The notes under the pieces are model-generated. The model searched no databases. It was not told the origin of the DNA and saw nothing but the letters and a program-made list of their open reading frames with translations. From Ruminococcus sp. (GTDB taxonomy: Bacteria; Bacillota; Clostridia; Oscillospirales; Ruminococcaceae), in NCBI GenBank assembly GCA_017634275.1, contig JAGBNQ010000079.1:1-35832 (forward strand): a stretch of DNA of 35,832 bases. Reading direction: 5' to 3'. The translations under genes and the position numbers were made by a program. Positions 22,035 through 31,056 of this stretch are shown piece after piece. Every line of letters starts with the position of its first letter. Position 1 is the first letter of the stretch.

Positions 22035-23327
22035 ATGTCACAGATAAAAGAAAAAATCGCAAAGTATTTTGAAGATCATAAGAGCGAAATGCTCAAAAGC
22101 CTTGCCGAGATAGTGGCAATAGATTCCTCCTTTAAGGAGAGCGATGACCCCTCAGAGCCCTTTGGCGAGGGCTCGGCCAAGGCACTTGCCTGGGCGCAGG
22201 GATTTGCCGCGGCTAACGGTTTTAAGACCACAAACTACGATAACTACGCAATTGATATAGATTTTGATGATAAGGAGCAAACGCTTGCTATCCTCAGCCA
22301 CCTTGACGTTGTTCCTGCAACGGGCGAGGGCTGGCACAGCGACCCCTTTACCCTTACCGAGCGTGACGGCATTCTCTACGGGCGCGGCACTATCGACGAT
22401 AAGGGGCCGAGCGTTGCGGTGCTTTACGCTATGAAATGTATCAGGGAGCTTGACATTCCCCTCAAAAAGGGCTTTCGCGCCGTTATGGGCGGCAATGAGG
22501 AGCGCGGCTGTAAGGATATAGAATACTATCAGCAAAAAAGGCCTTTCCCCGAAAATACCTTTACACCCGACGGCTCATTCCCCGTGCTAAACTGCGAAAA
22601 GGGGCTTGTTCATATCACCTTTTCAAAGCCCTTTGCCGACAAAGCCATAACAAGCATCAAAGCAGGAACAGCCCTTAACGCTATCCCCGAAAGCTGTACG
22701 GCTGTAAAAAACGGCGAAACGCTCATATTCGCAGGTAAGGCCGCGCACGGCTCGCGCCCCGAGAACGGCGATAACGCGATAACAAAATTCCTCTCCTCCC
22801 TCACCGATGATGAGGAAAAAAGCATCGGCCTCAAAGCGCTTTTCCCACACGGCGAATGCAGCGGCAAAAGCTGCGGCTTAGGCTTTAGCGATAAGGTGTC
22901 GGGTGAGATGACCTGCGCACTCACGCTGCTTAATACCGAAAACGGCAGGCTTACGGGCGGAATAGATATCCGTTTCCCTATCGACAGAAAATATGATGAG
23001 ATAAGCTCTATAATCATCTCCGCATTAAAAGGCGCAGGCTTTGAGATAGATAACTGCGAGGGTATGGAGCCGCACTATGTCGATGAGCAAAGCGGATTTG
23101 TTCAGACGCTCCTTAAAGTCTATGAGGACGTTTCAGGCGAAAAGGGATACTGCATCAGCGAGGGCGGCATCACCTACGTTCACAATACCGAGGGCGCAGT
23201 CGCTTTCGGCGCAGAGTTCCCCGATGAGAATAATAATATGCACGGCGCTGACGAGCATATCTCCCTTAAGACCTTTATGATAAACTGCAATATGTACGCA
23301 AACGCTATCGTCGCTGTCTGCGGCTGA
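22035..23327 (+). CDS. PepV-type dipeptidase (M20 family)
   Basis: A 430-residue di-zinc aminopeptidase of the M20/PepV group. Seen: first metal site SHLDVVPATGEGW (His89, catalytic Asp91), bridging Asp121 in GTIDDKGP, the Glu pair in GGNEERGCKD (154-155), TPDGSFPV (Asp179) and a C-terminal NNMHGADEHIS with the last His ligand. PepV releases amino acids from dipeptides in the cytoplasm. I chose the ATG at 22035 (MSQIKEKIAK) because AAGGAG is 8 bases upstream; the ATG at 22011 lies in the AT repeat. The GH43 gene follows after 32 bases. Confidence 0.92.
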   Translation: MSQIKEKIAKYFEDHKSEMLKSLAEIVAIDSSFKESDDPSEPFGEGSAKALAWAQGFAAANGFKTTNYDNYAIDIDFDDKEQTLAILSHLDVVPATGEGWHSDPFTLTERDGILYGRGTIDDKGPSVAVLYAMKCIRELDIPLKKGFRAVMGGNEERGCKDIEYYQQKRPFPENTFTPDGSFPVLNCEKGLVHITFSKPFADKAITSIKAGTALNAIPESCTAVKNGETLIFAGKAAHGSRPENGDNAITKFLSSLTDDEEKSIGLKALFPHGECSGKSCGLGFSDKVSGEMTCALTLLNTENGRLTGGIDIRFPIDRKYDEISSIIISALKGAGFEIDNCEGMEPHYVDEQSGFVQTLLKVYEDVSGEKGYCISEGGITYVHNTEGAVAFGAEFPDENNNMHGADEHISLKTFMINCNMYANAIVAVCG

Positions 23328-23359
23328 TACCTGCATACCCACCACAAAGGAGATAACCT

Positions 23360-24841
23360 ATGAAATACCAAAACCCCGTAATAAAAGGCTTTTACCCCGA
23401 CCCGAGCGTGTGCTTTTACAATGGCAAATACTACCTTGTCACAAGCACCTTCCAGTATTTCCCCGGTGTTGCCCTCTTTGAGAGCGATGACCTCGTCAAC
23501 TGGGAGCAGATAGGCTACGTCCTCACCCGTGAAAACCAGGTAATGCTAAAAAATATAAACAGCTCGGGCGGTGTTTTCGCCCCGACTATAAGAGTTAACA
23601 ACGGCCGCTTTTATATGGTCACGACAAATGACACCACACATGAGAATTTCTACGTCTATACCGATGATATCTATGGCGAGTGGTCTGACCCGATAACCGT
23701 CGATCAGGGCGGTATCGACCCATCACTGTATTTTGAAGACGGCAAAACGTTCTTTATGTCAAACGGCGCTGATGATGACGGTGTCGGCGGTGTTGTTCAG
23801 TGCGAAATTGATATAAAAACGGGGCGTAAGCTTTCAAAAAGCAAATGTATCTGGCAGGGCTCGGGCGGCAGGTACCTTGAAAGCCCCCACCTTTATAAAA
23901 TCGGTGACTACTATTACCTTATGGCGGCCGAGGGCGGCACGGAATACGGCCATATGATAACCCTCTCACGCAGCAAAAGCGTGTGGGGTCCCTTTGAAAA
24001 CTGCCCCCGTAACCCCATTCTTACCAACCGCAACAAAGCCCCTTACCTTATTCAGGGCATAGGCCACGGCGACCTCGTTTTTGATAAAAACGGCGATCTG
24101 TTTATACTGAGCTTAGGCTTTCGTCAGATACATAAATGGATGCCCTACCATAACTTAGGCCGTGAAGTATTCCTCACCCCTGCACGGCTCACGGCAGACG
24201 GCTGGATAACCGCAGGAAATGACGGCACGACAGATGAGTTCTATGAAATTGACGGCAGCTTTACCCAAAAGCCGCTTAAGGAATACACCTTTGAAAGCAC
24301 CGATTTTGGTATAGACTGGTGCTTTCTGCGCACGCCCGACCCTGCTGACTACACGCTCACCAAAGAAAGCGTAACTCTAAAGGGCACGGATATCACCCTT
24401 GATATGGCTGACTCCCCCACCTTTATAGCGCTAAGGCAGAGAGATCATTTCTTTACCCTCAGCTGCAATGTCAGCATAGACAGCGGCGAGGGCGGCATCA
24501 GTGTCTATATGTGTGAGAGCGAGCATTACGAGATAGCGATAAGAAAGCGCTCCGACGGCAGCTGCGAGGCTGTCCTGCGACTTAATATCGGAGGGATAAA
24601 GCATATCCAAAATTCCATTCCGATCAACGGCAGCAGCGCCGCCCTCACCATTGAGGGAGATAATTTTAACTACACCTTCAAAGCAAACGGCACCCCACTC
24701 GGCACGGGGCAGACAAAATACATCAGCAGCGAGGTCTCGGGCGGCTTTACGGGCGCTATGATAGGTCTTTACGCAGTTAAAGGCGATGCTGAGTTTAAGG
24801 GCTTTTCGCTAAAATACAACGAAAACGCGGTTTACAATTAA
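23360..24841 (+). CDS. glycoside hydrolase family 43 (beta-xylosidase/arabinofuranosidase type)
   Basis: A 493-residue GH43 enzyme without signal peptide, so probably cytoplasmic. The five-bladed propeller carries the three acidic residues: base Asp14 (YPDPSV), pKa modulator Asp120 (GGIDPSL) and acid Glu174 (YLESPHLY). Residues about 310-493 form a beta-sandwich as in XynB-like beta-xylosidases. It would split xylo- or arabino-oligosaccharides after import, which suits a fibre-degrading gut bacterium. AAAGGAG precedes the ATG. Its TAA lies within an AATTAATAATTA repeat. The downstream hairpin at 24971 ends the transcript. Substrate (xylose or arabinose) is not decided by motifs. Confidence 0.92.
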   Translation: MKYQNPVIKGFYPDPSVCFYNGKYYLVTSTFQYFPGVALFESDDLVNWEQIGYVLTRENQVMLKNINSSGGVFAPTIRVNNGRFYMVTTNDTTHENFYVYTDDIYGEWSDPITVDQGGIDPSLYFEDGKTFFMSNGADDDGVGGVVQCEIDIKTGRKLSKSKCIWQGSGGRYLESPHLYKIGDYYYLMAAEGGTEYGHMITLSRSKSVWGPFENCPRNPILTNRNKAPYLIQGIGHGDLVFDKNGDLFILSLGFRQIHKWMPYHNLGREVFLTPARLTADGWITAGNDGTTDEFYEIDGSFTQKPLKEYTFESTDFGIDWCFLRTPDPADYTLTKESVTLKGTDITLDMADSPTFIALRQRDHFFTLSCNVSIDSGEGGISVYMCESEHYEIAIRKRSDGSCEAVLRLNIGGIKHIQNSIPINGSSAALTIEGDNFNYTFKANGTPLGTGQTKYISSEVSGGFTGAMIGLYAVKGDAEFKGFSLKYNENAVYN

Positions 24842-24866
24842 TAATTAAAATTCCGCCGCGCGCAAA

Positions 24867-24900
24867 CCGAAGGGGCTCGGGGGCGACCGGAAAGCCCCCG
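24867..24900. repeat. GC-rich hairpin repeat related to the 25-242 element
   Basis: CCGAAGGGGCTCGGGGGC (24867-24884) followed by GACCGGAAAGCCCCCG. The minus strand of the first element reads GCGAAGGGGTTCGGGGGC then GACCGCAAAGCCCCC, so the two share the motif with two or three changes. CGGGGGC (24878-24884) pairs with GCCCCCG (24894-24900) around a 9-base loop. This copy is a half, without the opposite inverted end. Confidence 0.75.
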
Positions 24901-24970
24901 AAAACTAAGCGCGGCAAGTCTGCCGCTGTTCAGTATTTCCCCTGCCCCCTCTTTTACCCACATAACCAAA

Positions 24971-25017
24971 CAAGGCTCGGAGCAAAAAATTACGCTCCGA
25001 GCCTTGCTTTTTATTTT
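24971..25017. terminator. terminator between convergent operons
   Basis: CAAGGCTCGGAGC (24971-24983) pairs perfectly with GCTCCGAGCCTTG (24994-25006), followed on the plus strand by CTTTTTATTTTT. It ends the GH43 transcript and, lying just past the stop codon of the minus-strand Nudix gene, may also act in the other direction, where the T tract is weaker. Confidence 0.9.
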
Positions 25018-25553
25018 TCCTTGTCGAGCAGCAGCTTTGTCTTAAGTATCGCAAGCTGTGTCTTTGAATCAAGAATCTCCCCGTTCATCACCATTTCCAC
25101 CGCCTTGTCAAATGGCACCTTGAAAACGTCTAAAAACTCGTCATCATCTAAGTGCTGCTCACCAAAGCTTAAGTCCTGCGCTAAATACATATGAATTACC
25201 TCGCTGTCATATGCAACAGTCGGGTAAAGCTTGCCTAAGTAGGTAAATTTTCCGCACTCAGCACCTGCCTCCTCCTTAAGCTCCCTTAAGCCGCATTGCC
25301 TGTGATCCTCGCCGTATTCGAGCTTTCCGGCCGGTATCTCAATAAGCTGCGTCTGAAACGGGTAGCGAAACTGCTTTACCATGTAAACATTCCCCTCATC
25401 ATCAAGCGGCACTACGCAAACGCCGCCCGGGTGCTTGATAAGCTCGCGGCTGACTATAGAGCCGTCCTCAAGCTCTGCCTTGTCCTTGTAAAGCTTTACT
25501 ACCTTTCCGTCAAAAATAAGCTCCGAGCTTACGGTGTCCTCTTTTAAATGCAT
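25011..25553 (-). CDS. Nudix hydrolase, ADP-ribose pyrophosphatase type
   Basis: A 180-residue Nudix protein. The Nudix box is complete over residues 76-98: Gly76, Glu82, REL at 90-92, and the metal-binding Glu94-Glu95 before AGA. The upstream IEIPAG and the downstream dimer-type N-terminus (VVKLYKDKAELEDG) are typical of bacterial ADP-ribose pyrophosphatases, which clear ADP-ribose into AMP and ribose-5-phosphate. Its ATG shares one base with the yfhO-like stop codon (TAATG), so translation is coupled. It is the last gene of the minus-strand operon that begins with parA. Confidence 0.9.
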   Translation of the reverse strand: MHLKEDTVSSELIFDGKVVKLYKDKAELEDGSIVSRELIKHPGGVCVVPLDDEGNVYMVKQFRYPFQTQLIEIPAGKLEYGEDHRQCGLRELKEEAGAECGKFTYLGKLYPTVAYDSEVIHMYLAQDLSFGEQHLDDDEFLDVFKVPFDKAVEMVMNGEILDSKTQLAILKTKLLLDKEK

Positions 25554-27976
25554 TAGTTTTTCTCCTCTCTTTTTTTAAGCCGTCTGTAGTATAATACATA
25601 TCCTACAAGCGTCAAGGCGCTTATCCCCGTCATAACAGCCCCTGCTTTAAGCCCGGGTGTAACGTAATGGAAAACTATATCATTCTCCCCTGCCTTGCAC
25701 CTTACCGCCATAAAGCCGTATGAGGCCTTGATTATCTCGGCCTTCTCGCCGTTTACCTCTGCACTCCACCCCTCTGTGTATGGCACGCTGAAAAATACGA
25801 GTGATTCCTTATCAAGCCTGTTTTTCGCCTCAAAGCCGTTTGTGTCATAGTCAAAGCTATAGCAGGCACTCTCTATCTTCTCCTTTGACTCCTGCTCAAA
25901 TGAAAGCCTTGTTACAGTTTTTGATACTTTGGTAAATTCTTCCAGTATATCAGCGTTTTTCTCAATGTCACTCTCATCAAGCACAAGCGCCTCCATAAGC
26001 GTGTTTACCTTTTTCGCCGTCGGGAGCTTTTCGTATTCCTCCTTGGTGATATATTCATCATAGGTAAAACCCATAGGGATAAACAGCTCGTTTTTGTAGA
26101 TGTTAAAGCCGTTCTGCGTGCCGACATATTTGAACGATGTCATATCATCAAGCTGTTCCTTAGGCTCTTTGGGGGTCTTGTCATCGCTGTAGTTGTCCAC
26201 CACCTCGTCAAAGTAATACTTTACCGAGAAAAGCCCTCTGAAAGCGTAGTATTTCGTTTCTATACGCGAGGCAACATTTCTCTCCTGCCCCGATATTTCG
26301 TAAAACTCCATGATCGACGACGGCACAACGCTCTGAAAGCACCTCATCGAGCTAAGCCCCCATATCATGCACCAGTTATCCACATTCGGCGAGGTATCTA
26401 TCCTGTAAAAGCTGTTGGCGGCGTTCGTTTCCTCCGCCGTTTCAAACTCGGTCAGGTCGATCTTTTCCCTTCCCCTTATCGCGTGCTCGATGTAGTAGTC
26501 ATTGTAAGGCCCCTGCGTTACGCCGTACCATACGCAAAGCGCCATGCTTATCATGCACGCCCCGACTGTCATAAGTGATGCGTATCTCATAAAATTCTCG
26601 CTCTTTGAAAGCTTATAAAGCGTTATCGCAAGTGCTATGAGTAGCACTACCGCCGCCCCTGCCTGAATAACGTAAAGCACAAGGTATTTTGGCATTTTAA
26701 GCCACTGTATCTTGTCATCCACCTTTTTAGGCACAAGTCCGCAGAGGATAAAGAATACCGTTATCCCTGCAACGGGCGGGAATGCTTTCTTTATCTCCTC
26801 GGGGTCTTCTTCAAGCATTTTAGCCGTCATCATCGCCATAATGAGTATCGGCATAAAGTACCACCTTGCATAGTAGCTCGCCGTCATCATAGCGTATATG
26901 GCATTTAGCCCCGGTATCACCATCATTATAAAAGAGGTTATCACAAGCCGCTTAGCCCAGCTCTTTTGCTTTGTCCGCAGAAATGCTATAACGCCCGTCA
27001 TTGAAAACAGCGGCATATACCCGGCTATTGATGCCCACTTAGCGCTGTCAGCATTGAATATATTCGGCCTTGCAGGCATATCGGGCAGCATAAAGAAACT
27101 CTGTATTATCCTTAATATGCGGTATTTGTCATTGTAAACTATAAGATTATCGCCCCATAAATGCTCATCAAGGCGCGGATTGTTTATCGTATCAAGGCAG
27201 GCAGGCAGGAAGATCACCGCCGCAAGCATAACGCCCATTACCGCCTCAAATGCAAGGTTGAAGAGCTTTTTCAGCCCTATCTTGTATTCGCCGCTCAAAA
27301 GCCTTATGACAAAGTAAATTATAACGAAAATGACCTCGCCAAAGAAGAAGAAATAGCTGATGCAGGCGCAAATCGCTACCGCAAGTGCGAAAGCGCCGCG
27401 CTTGTTTTCTTTTATATTCAGCTCCAGCCCGAGCAGCAGCAGCGGAAAGAACGCCGTTGCATCGTGAAAGTGGTTAAAAAACACGTTATATGCCTGAAAG
27501 CCCGAGAATGCGTAGAGCATCGCCCCGATGAACGCCGCGTCCTTGTTCTTGACAAAGAGCCTGATATAAGCGTAAGCAAACATCGCCGCGCACCCCGTCT
27601 TGACACCCAGCATTACGGGTATCAGATAGACCTCCCACGAGGGCGGAAATATCGTTGTCACCCAGAAAAACGGGCTGCCGAGCAAATAAAACGAGTATGA
27701 GCCTATAAAGCTTGAACCGAGGTCAGTGCCCCAGTCCCAGCCGAAATTGCCGTTTCTGATCATCTCGTTTGAGTGATAATAGAACATCTCCTGCTGCGAG
27801 TTGAAGTCGCCATAGTACAGAAATATCCCGTCATTTACAAGCAGCGACGGAAAGCAGCATATAAATATCCCCAGCATCGACAGCACAAAAAGCAGCAGAT
27901 ACCGCTCCTTGTCAAACATCGCAGGGTGAAGGTTTTTATATATGTTTTCCCTCAGTTCCTTTAGTTTCTCAGCCAT
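25553..27976 (-). CDS. YfhO-family membrane protein (probable glycosyltransferase)
   Basis: An 807-residue polytopic protein. About a dozen hydrophobic helices lie between residues 25 and 500 and one more at about 780-797. The first extracellular loop contains DWGTDLGSSFIGSYSFYLLGSPFFW, typical of YfhO; the long domain at about 505-775 is outside and ends with ESLVFFSVPYTEGWSAEVNG and the beta-rich FHYVTPG. In Bacillus and Listeria YfhO transfers sugars from undecaprenyl-phosphate to lipoteichoic acid; that exact role is assumed here. AAAGGAGAACACA precedes the ATG. The Nudix gene is coupled to it by a one-base overlap. Confidence 0.88.
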   Translation of the reverse strand: MAEKLKELRENIYKNLHPAMFDKERYLLLFVLSMLGIFICCFPSLLVNDGIFLYYGDFNSQQEMFYYHSNEMIRNGNFGWDWGTDLGSSFIGSYSFYLLGSPFFWVTTIFPPSWEVYLIPVMLGVKTGCAAMFAYAYIRLFVKNKDAAFIGAMLYAFSGFQAYNVFFNHFHDATAFFPLLLLGLELNIKENKRGAFALAVAICACISYFFFFGEVIFVIIYFVIRLLSGEYKIGLKKLFNLAFEAVMGVMLAAVIFLPACLDTINNPRLDEHLWGDNLIVYNDKYRILRIIQSFFMLPDMPARPNIFNADSAKWASIAGYMPLFSMTGVIAFLRTKQKSWAKRLVITSFIMMVIPGLNAIYAMMTASYYARWYFMPILIMAMMTAKMLEEDPEEIKKAFPPVAGITVFFILCGLVPKKVDDKIQWLKMPKYLVLYVIQAGAAVVLLIALAITLYKLSKSENFMRYASLMTVGACMISMALCVWYGVTQGPYNDYYIEHAIRGREKIDLTEFETAEETNAANSFYRIDTSPNVDNWCMIWGLSSMRCFQSVVPSSIMEFYEISGQERNVASRIETKYYAFRGLFSVKYYFDEVVDNYSDDKTPKEPKEQLDDMTSFKYVGTQNGFNIYKNELFIPMGFTYDEYITKEEYEKLPTAKKVNTLMEALVLDESDIEKNADILEEFTKVSKTVTRLSFEQESKEKIESACYSFDYDTNGFEAKNRLDKESLVFFSVPYTEGWSAEVNGEKAEIIKASYGFMAVRCKAGENDIVFHYVTPGLKAGAVMTGISALTLVGYVLYYRRLKKREEKN

Positions 27977-28023
27977 TGTGTTCTCCTTTTAGATGATAGT
28001 AATAAAATGTAAGAAGTAAGATC

Positions 28024-28728
28024 TTATTTTACAAGGCAGGCTATGGTCTGGTTTGAAAAATCAAAACGCTCCTGATAGCCCTTTTCATTTTGCAGGCAGA
28101 AAAATATAAGCCCTATCTCGTCGGGGTCTTCATTTTTCATGCAGAAGTATGCGTAGACAAAGTATTCCTCGCCGTCTATCGTGACCGCGAGCGTTTCGCT
28201 GTAATACTGGTTTTCTTGTGTATTTTGGTAGGTGCGCTCATAGTTTACCCCTTTTACGGTCTTTTTTGAGGATATCTCTGCCTTGCCCTTCGGCACGCTT
28301 TCAAGAAAGCTGTCAAGCTGCCGCTCAAAGCCGAGGCTCTCCCTCGCCGTCTTTGTAAAATTCTTTGCTATAAGCTCTTTGTCGTTATCCTCAGCCGCCT
28401 CTAAAAGCCCCTCGGTCACGTCCCTTACAGCCTCGCCGGGTACGACGTAATGCGCGCGCCATTCGTCGGTTACGACCTCATAATCGCGGTGCGAAACGAT
28501 AAAATCCTTTACGATAACGCCGCCTATGAACAGTCCCGTGCCTACGGGCGGCATAAGCAGCAGCACCCCCAGCACTATAGCCACTATCGGGGATTTTTTG
28601 CCTGCGTTTTTAGGGTTTTTCCTTCTGACTATGCCTATGATAAGCAGTAAAAGCCCGAGGAAAAACATTCCCCCGAGCACAATTACCACAAACCCCAGGA
28701 AAACCAGAAACATTGATGCAAAAGCCAT
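28024..28728 (-). CDS. membrane protein with DUF5104-like outer domain
   Basis: A 234-residue protein with two N-terminal helices (about 5-35 and 46-74) separated by a basic loop RRKNPKNAGKK, followed by an outer domain (about 80-234). The outer part, with ELIAKNFTKTARES and a later run of beta strands (TLAVTIDGEEYFVYAYFCMKN split over two strands), recalls DUF5104 of Firmicute lipoproteins; this is a resemblance from memory. It lies 18 bases after serS and 47 bases before yfhO on the same strand, so it is probably in their operon. A role in surface-polymer metabolism with YfhO is only a guess. Confidence 0.65.
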   Translation of the reverse strand: MAFASMFLVFLGFVVIVLGGMFFLGLLLLIIGIVRRKNPKNAGKKSPIVAIVLGVLLLMPPVGTGLFIGGVIVKDFIVSHRDYEVVTDEWRAHYVVPGEAVRDVTEGLLEAAEDNDKELIAKNFTKTARESLGFERQLDSFLESVPKGKAEISSKKTVKGVNYERTYQNTQENQYYSETLAVTIDGEEYFVYAYFCMKNEDPDEIGLIFFCLQNEKGYQERFDFSNQTIACLVK

Positions 28729-28746
28729 AGTTTTCCCTTTATCCTG

Positions 28747-30039
28747 TTACTTTGTACACTTTTCCAGCTTGTCCTTGCCGCCCATATACATTCTTAAAGG
28801 CTCGGGTATTCTTACAGTACCGTCAGCCTGCAAATTGTTCTCAAGGAATGCGATAAGCATTCTCGGCGGCGCAACAACTGTGTTATTGAGCGTGTGAGCA
28901 AAGTATTTCTGCCCGTTCTCGCCTGCAATTCTTATCTTGAGCCTTCTTGCCTGAGCGTCGCCTAAGTTCGAGCATGAGCCTACCTCAAAATACTTCTTCT
29001 GTCTCGGGCTCCACGCCTCAACGTCGCAGCTCTTAACCTTAAGATCGGCAAGGTCGCCCGAGCAGCATTCAAGCGTTCTTACGGGGATATCAAGCGAGCG
29101 GAAGAAATCAACGCTGTTTTGCCAGAGCTTGTCATACCACTTCATAGAATCCTCGGGCTTGCAGACAACTATCATTTCCTGCTTTTCAAACTGGTGAATG
29201 CGGTAAACTCCCCTCTCCTCGATGCCGTGAGCGCCTACCTCTTTTCTAAAGCAGGGGCTGTAGCTTGTAAGCGTTTTCGGCAGCTCTGCCTCGGGGGTTA
29301 TCGTGTCGATAAACTTGCCTATCATCGAATGCTCTGATGTACCGATAAGATAGAGATCCTCGCCCTCGATCTTATACATCATATTTTCCATTTCAGCAAA
29401 GCTCATAACGCCCGTAACAACGTCAGAGCGGATCATAAACGGCGGAACATAGTAGGTAAAGCCGCGGTCTATCATAAAATCTCTCGCATAGGAAAGGATA
29501 GCGGAATGCAGCCTTGCGATATCGCCGCTGAGATAGTAGAAACCGTTGCCGCTCGTTCTTCTTGCAGCGTCAAGGTCGATGCCGTTTAGGCTCTCCATTA
29601 TATCAACGTGGTAGGGCACCTCAAAATCAGGCACTACAGGCTCGCCAAAGCGCTCGATCTCAACATTCTCGCTGTCGTCCTTGCCGATCGGAACGCTGTC
29701 GTCGATGATGTTGGGGATAACGAGCATTCTCTTTCTGATCTCGGCCTCATACTCTGTTTCCTTTACCTCAAGCTCTTCAAGCTCTGCGCCGAAGGCCTTT
29801 ACCTCTTCCTTGACCTTTTCGGCCTCGTCCTTTTCGCCCTTTGCCATAAGGCCGCCGATCATCTTGCTCTTGGAGTTTCTGAGCGCTCTTAGCTCATCGC
29901 AGCGAGTTTTAGCCTCTCTGAACTTCTTGTCATACTCAATGACCTCGTCAACGAGAACGAGCTTTTCGTCCTGAAACTTTTTCTTGATGTTTTCCTTTAC
30001 AACATCGGGGTTTGTCCTTAAAAATTTAATATCCAGCAT
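28747..30039 (-). CDS. serS: seryl-tRNA synthetase SerS
   Basis: A 430-residue class II tRNA synthetase. The N-terminal coiled-coil arm that grips the tRNA spans about 25-105; the core has motif 2 (CFRKEVGAHG, HQFEKQEM) and the SCSNLGDAQARRLKIR serine/ATP segment. I start it at 30039 (MLDIKFLRTN) because GGAGGAAATT lies directly upstream and the standard family start is MLDIK; an ATG 48 bases earlier would run back towards the parS-like site. No T-box leader is seen. Its position after parB is a known arrangement in Clostridia. Confidence 0.95.
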   Translation of the reverse strand: MLDIKFLRTNPDVVKENIKKKFQDEKLVLVDEVIEYDKKFREAKTRCDELRALRNSKSKMIGGLMAKGEKDEAEKVKEEVKAFGAELEELEVKETEYEAEIRKRMLVIPNIIDDSVPIGKDDSENVEIERFGEPVVPDFEVPYHVDIMESLNGIDLDAARRTSGNGFYYLSGDIARLHSAILSYARDFMIDRGFTYYVPPFMIRSDVVTGVMSFAEMENMMYKIEGEDLYLIGTSEHSMIGKFIDTITPEAELPKTLTSYSPCFRKEVGAHGIEERGVYRIHQFEKQEMIVVCKPEDSMKWYDKLWQNSVDFFRSLDIPVRTLECCSGDLADLKVKSCDVEAWSPRQKKYFEVGSCSNLGDAQARRLKIRIAGENGQKYFAHTLNNTVVAPPRMLIAFLENNLQADGTVRIPEPLRMYMGGKDKLEKCTK

Positions 30040-30077
30040 TTTAAATTTCCTCCATTCAATGCTTTGTTTTCTTATAT

Positions 30078-30093
30078 TGTTCCACATGGAACA
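30078..30093. other. parS-like site 2
   Basis: TGTTCCACATGGAACA, which differs from the perfect palindrome at 31037-31052 by one base (G to A at position 9). The Bacillus parS consensus is TGTTNCACGTGAAACA. It lies 4 bases beyond the parB stop codon, in the gap before serS. Confidence 0.7.
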
Positions 30094-30097
30094 TTTT

Positions 30098-31012
30098 TTA
30101 TTTATCCGTCAGTCTTTTCATCAGCTCGCGGAATTCTTCCTCGCTCTTGCACTCTATCGTGAGCTTAGTCTTGCCGCCCTTGCCCTGCTCGACTTTAACG
30201 GGCTGGCCGAAGGTCTGCTTTAGCGCAAGCTCCGCCTCAACTAAAAAGGTGGGCTTTTTGATGCGCTTTTGAGGCTTTGCAGTTTTCTGCACCTTTGCCG
30301 CGTCAATGAGCGTGCTTAGTTGCTTTACACTTAGTCCCTCACCTACCACTCGCTTTACAAGCTCCTCCTGCAAGGCATCATCAACGCCTGCAAGCAGCTT
30401 TCCATGGCCTGACGAAAGCTCGCCGCTTATGAGCTTTTCTCGAGCCGTGCTGCAAAGTGAGAGCAGCCTTAGGCTGTTTGCTACCGATGAGCGCGGCTTG
30501 CCAACGATATCCGCAGCCTCCTGCTGGGTATAGCCGTAGGTCTCTATCAGGCTTTGATAGCCCATGGCCTCGTCTATCGGGTTCAGATCCTCCCTTTGCA
30601 GGTTCTCGATAAGTGCGAACTGCGCGACCTGCTTATCGTCAAGCTCCCTGATTATCACGGGGACCTCTGTAAGCCCTGCAAGCCTTGCCGCGCGCCAGCG
30701 GCGCTCACCTGCAACTATCTGATAGCCGCCGTTTGATATCGGGCGGACGAGCAGCGGCTGCAAAATGCCGTGCTGCATTATCGAATCGGAAAGCTCGCCG
30801 AGTGTGGTGTCATCAAACTCCTTACGCGGCTGGTCGGGGTTCGGTTCAACGAGCGACAAGCGTATGTTCACAGCGCCGTCAGATAGAGCGGCTGCGTCCT
30901 CATCGTTCTCGTTTGTATCCTCTTCTTCCGTGTTATCGTCAAGGCTTTCATAGAAGTCGCCAAAGAGGTCATCAAGACCCGACTGCTGTTTTTTTGATTT
31001 CTTTCTTCCCAT
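30098..31012 (-). CDS. parB: chromosome partitioning protein ParB (Spo0J)
   Basis: A 304-residue ParB. Residues 1-45 are a charged tail; the CTP-binding N domain holds GERRWRA (102-108) and the arginine/ENLQREDLNP motif (136-145); the helix-turn-helix that reads parS is about 161-184 (YTQQEAADIVGKPRSSVANSL); the C-terminal dimer domain is about 240-304 with a Lys-rich stretch. ParB clamps load at parS, slide along DNA and recruit SMC. The ATG follows AGGAAAGGA. One parS-like site is before it (31037) and one after it (30078). Confidence 0.94.
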   Translation of the reverse strand: MGRKKSKKQQSGLDDLFGDFYESLDDNTEEEDTNENDEDAAALSDGAVNIRLSLVEPNPDQPRKEFDDTTLGELSDSIMQHGILQPLLVRPISNGGYQIVAGERRWRAARLAGLTEVPVIIRELDDKQVAQFALIENLQREDLNPIDEAMGYQSLIETYGYTQQEAADIVGKPRSSVANSLRLLSLCSTAREKLISGELSSGHGKLLAGVDDALQEELVKRVVGEGLSVKQLSTLIDAAKVQKTAKPQKRIKKPTFLVEAELALKQTFGQPVKVEQGKGGKTKLTIECKSEEEFRELMKRLTDK

Positions 31013-31036
31013 AGCACAATCCTTTCCTATGCAAAA

Positions 31037-31052
31037 TGTTCCACGTGGAACA
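31037..31052. other. parS centromere-like site 1
   Basis: TGTTCCACGTGGAACA, a perfect 16-base palindrome that fits the parS core (TGTTNCACGTG) and is symmetrical where Bacillus has AAACA. It lies between parA and parB, 4 bases past the parA stop. ParB bound here could load on the chromosome and also affect expression of its own gene. Confidence 0.85.
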
Positions 31053-31056
31053 TTTT

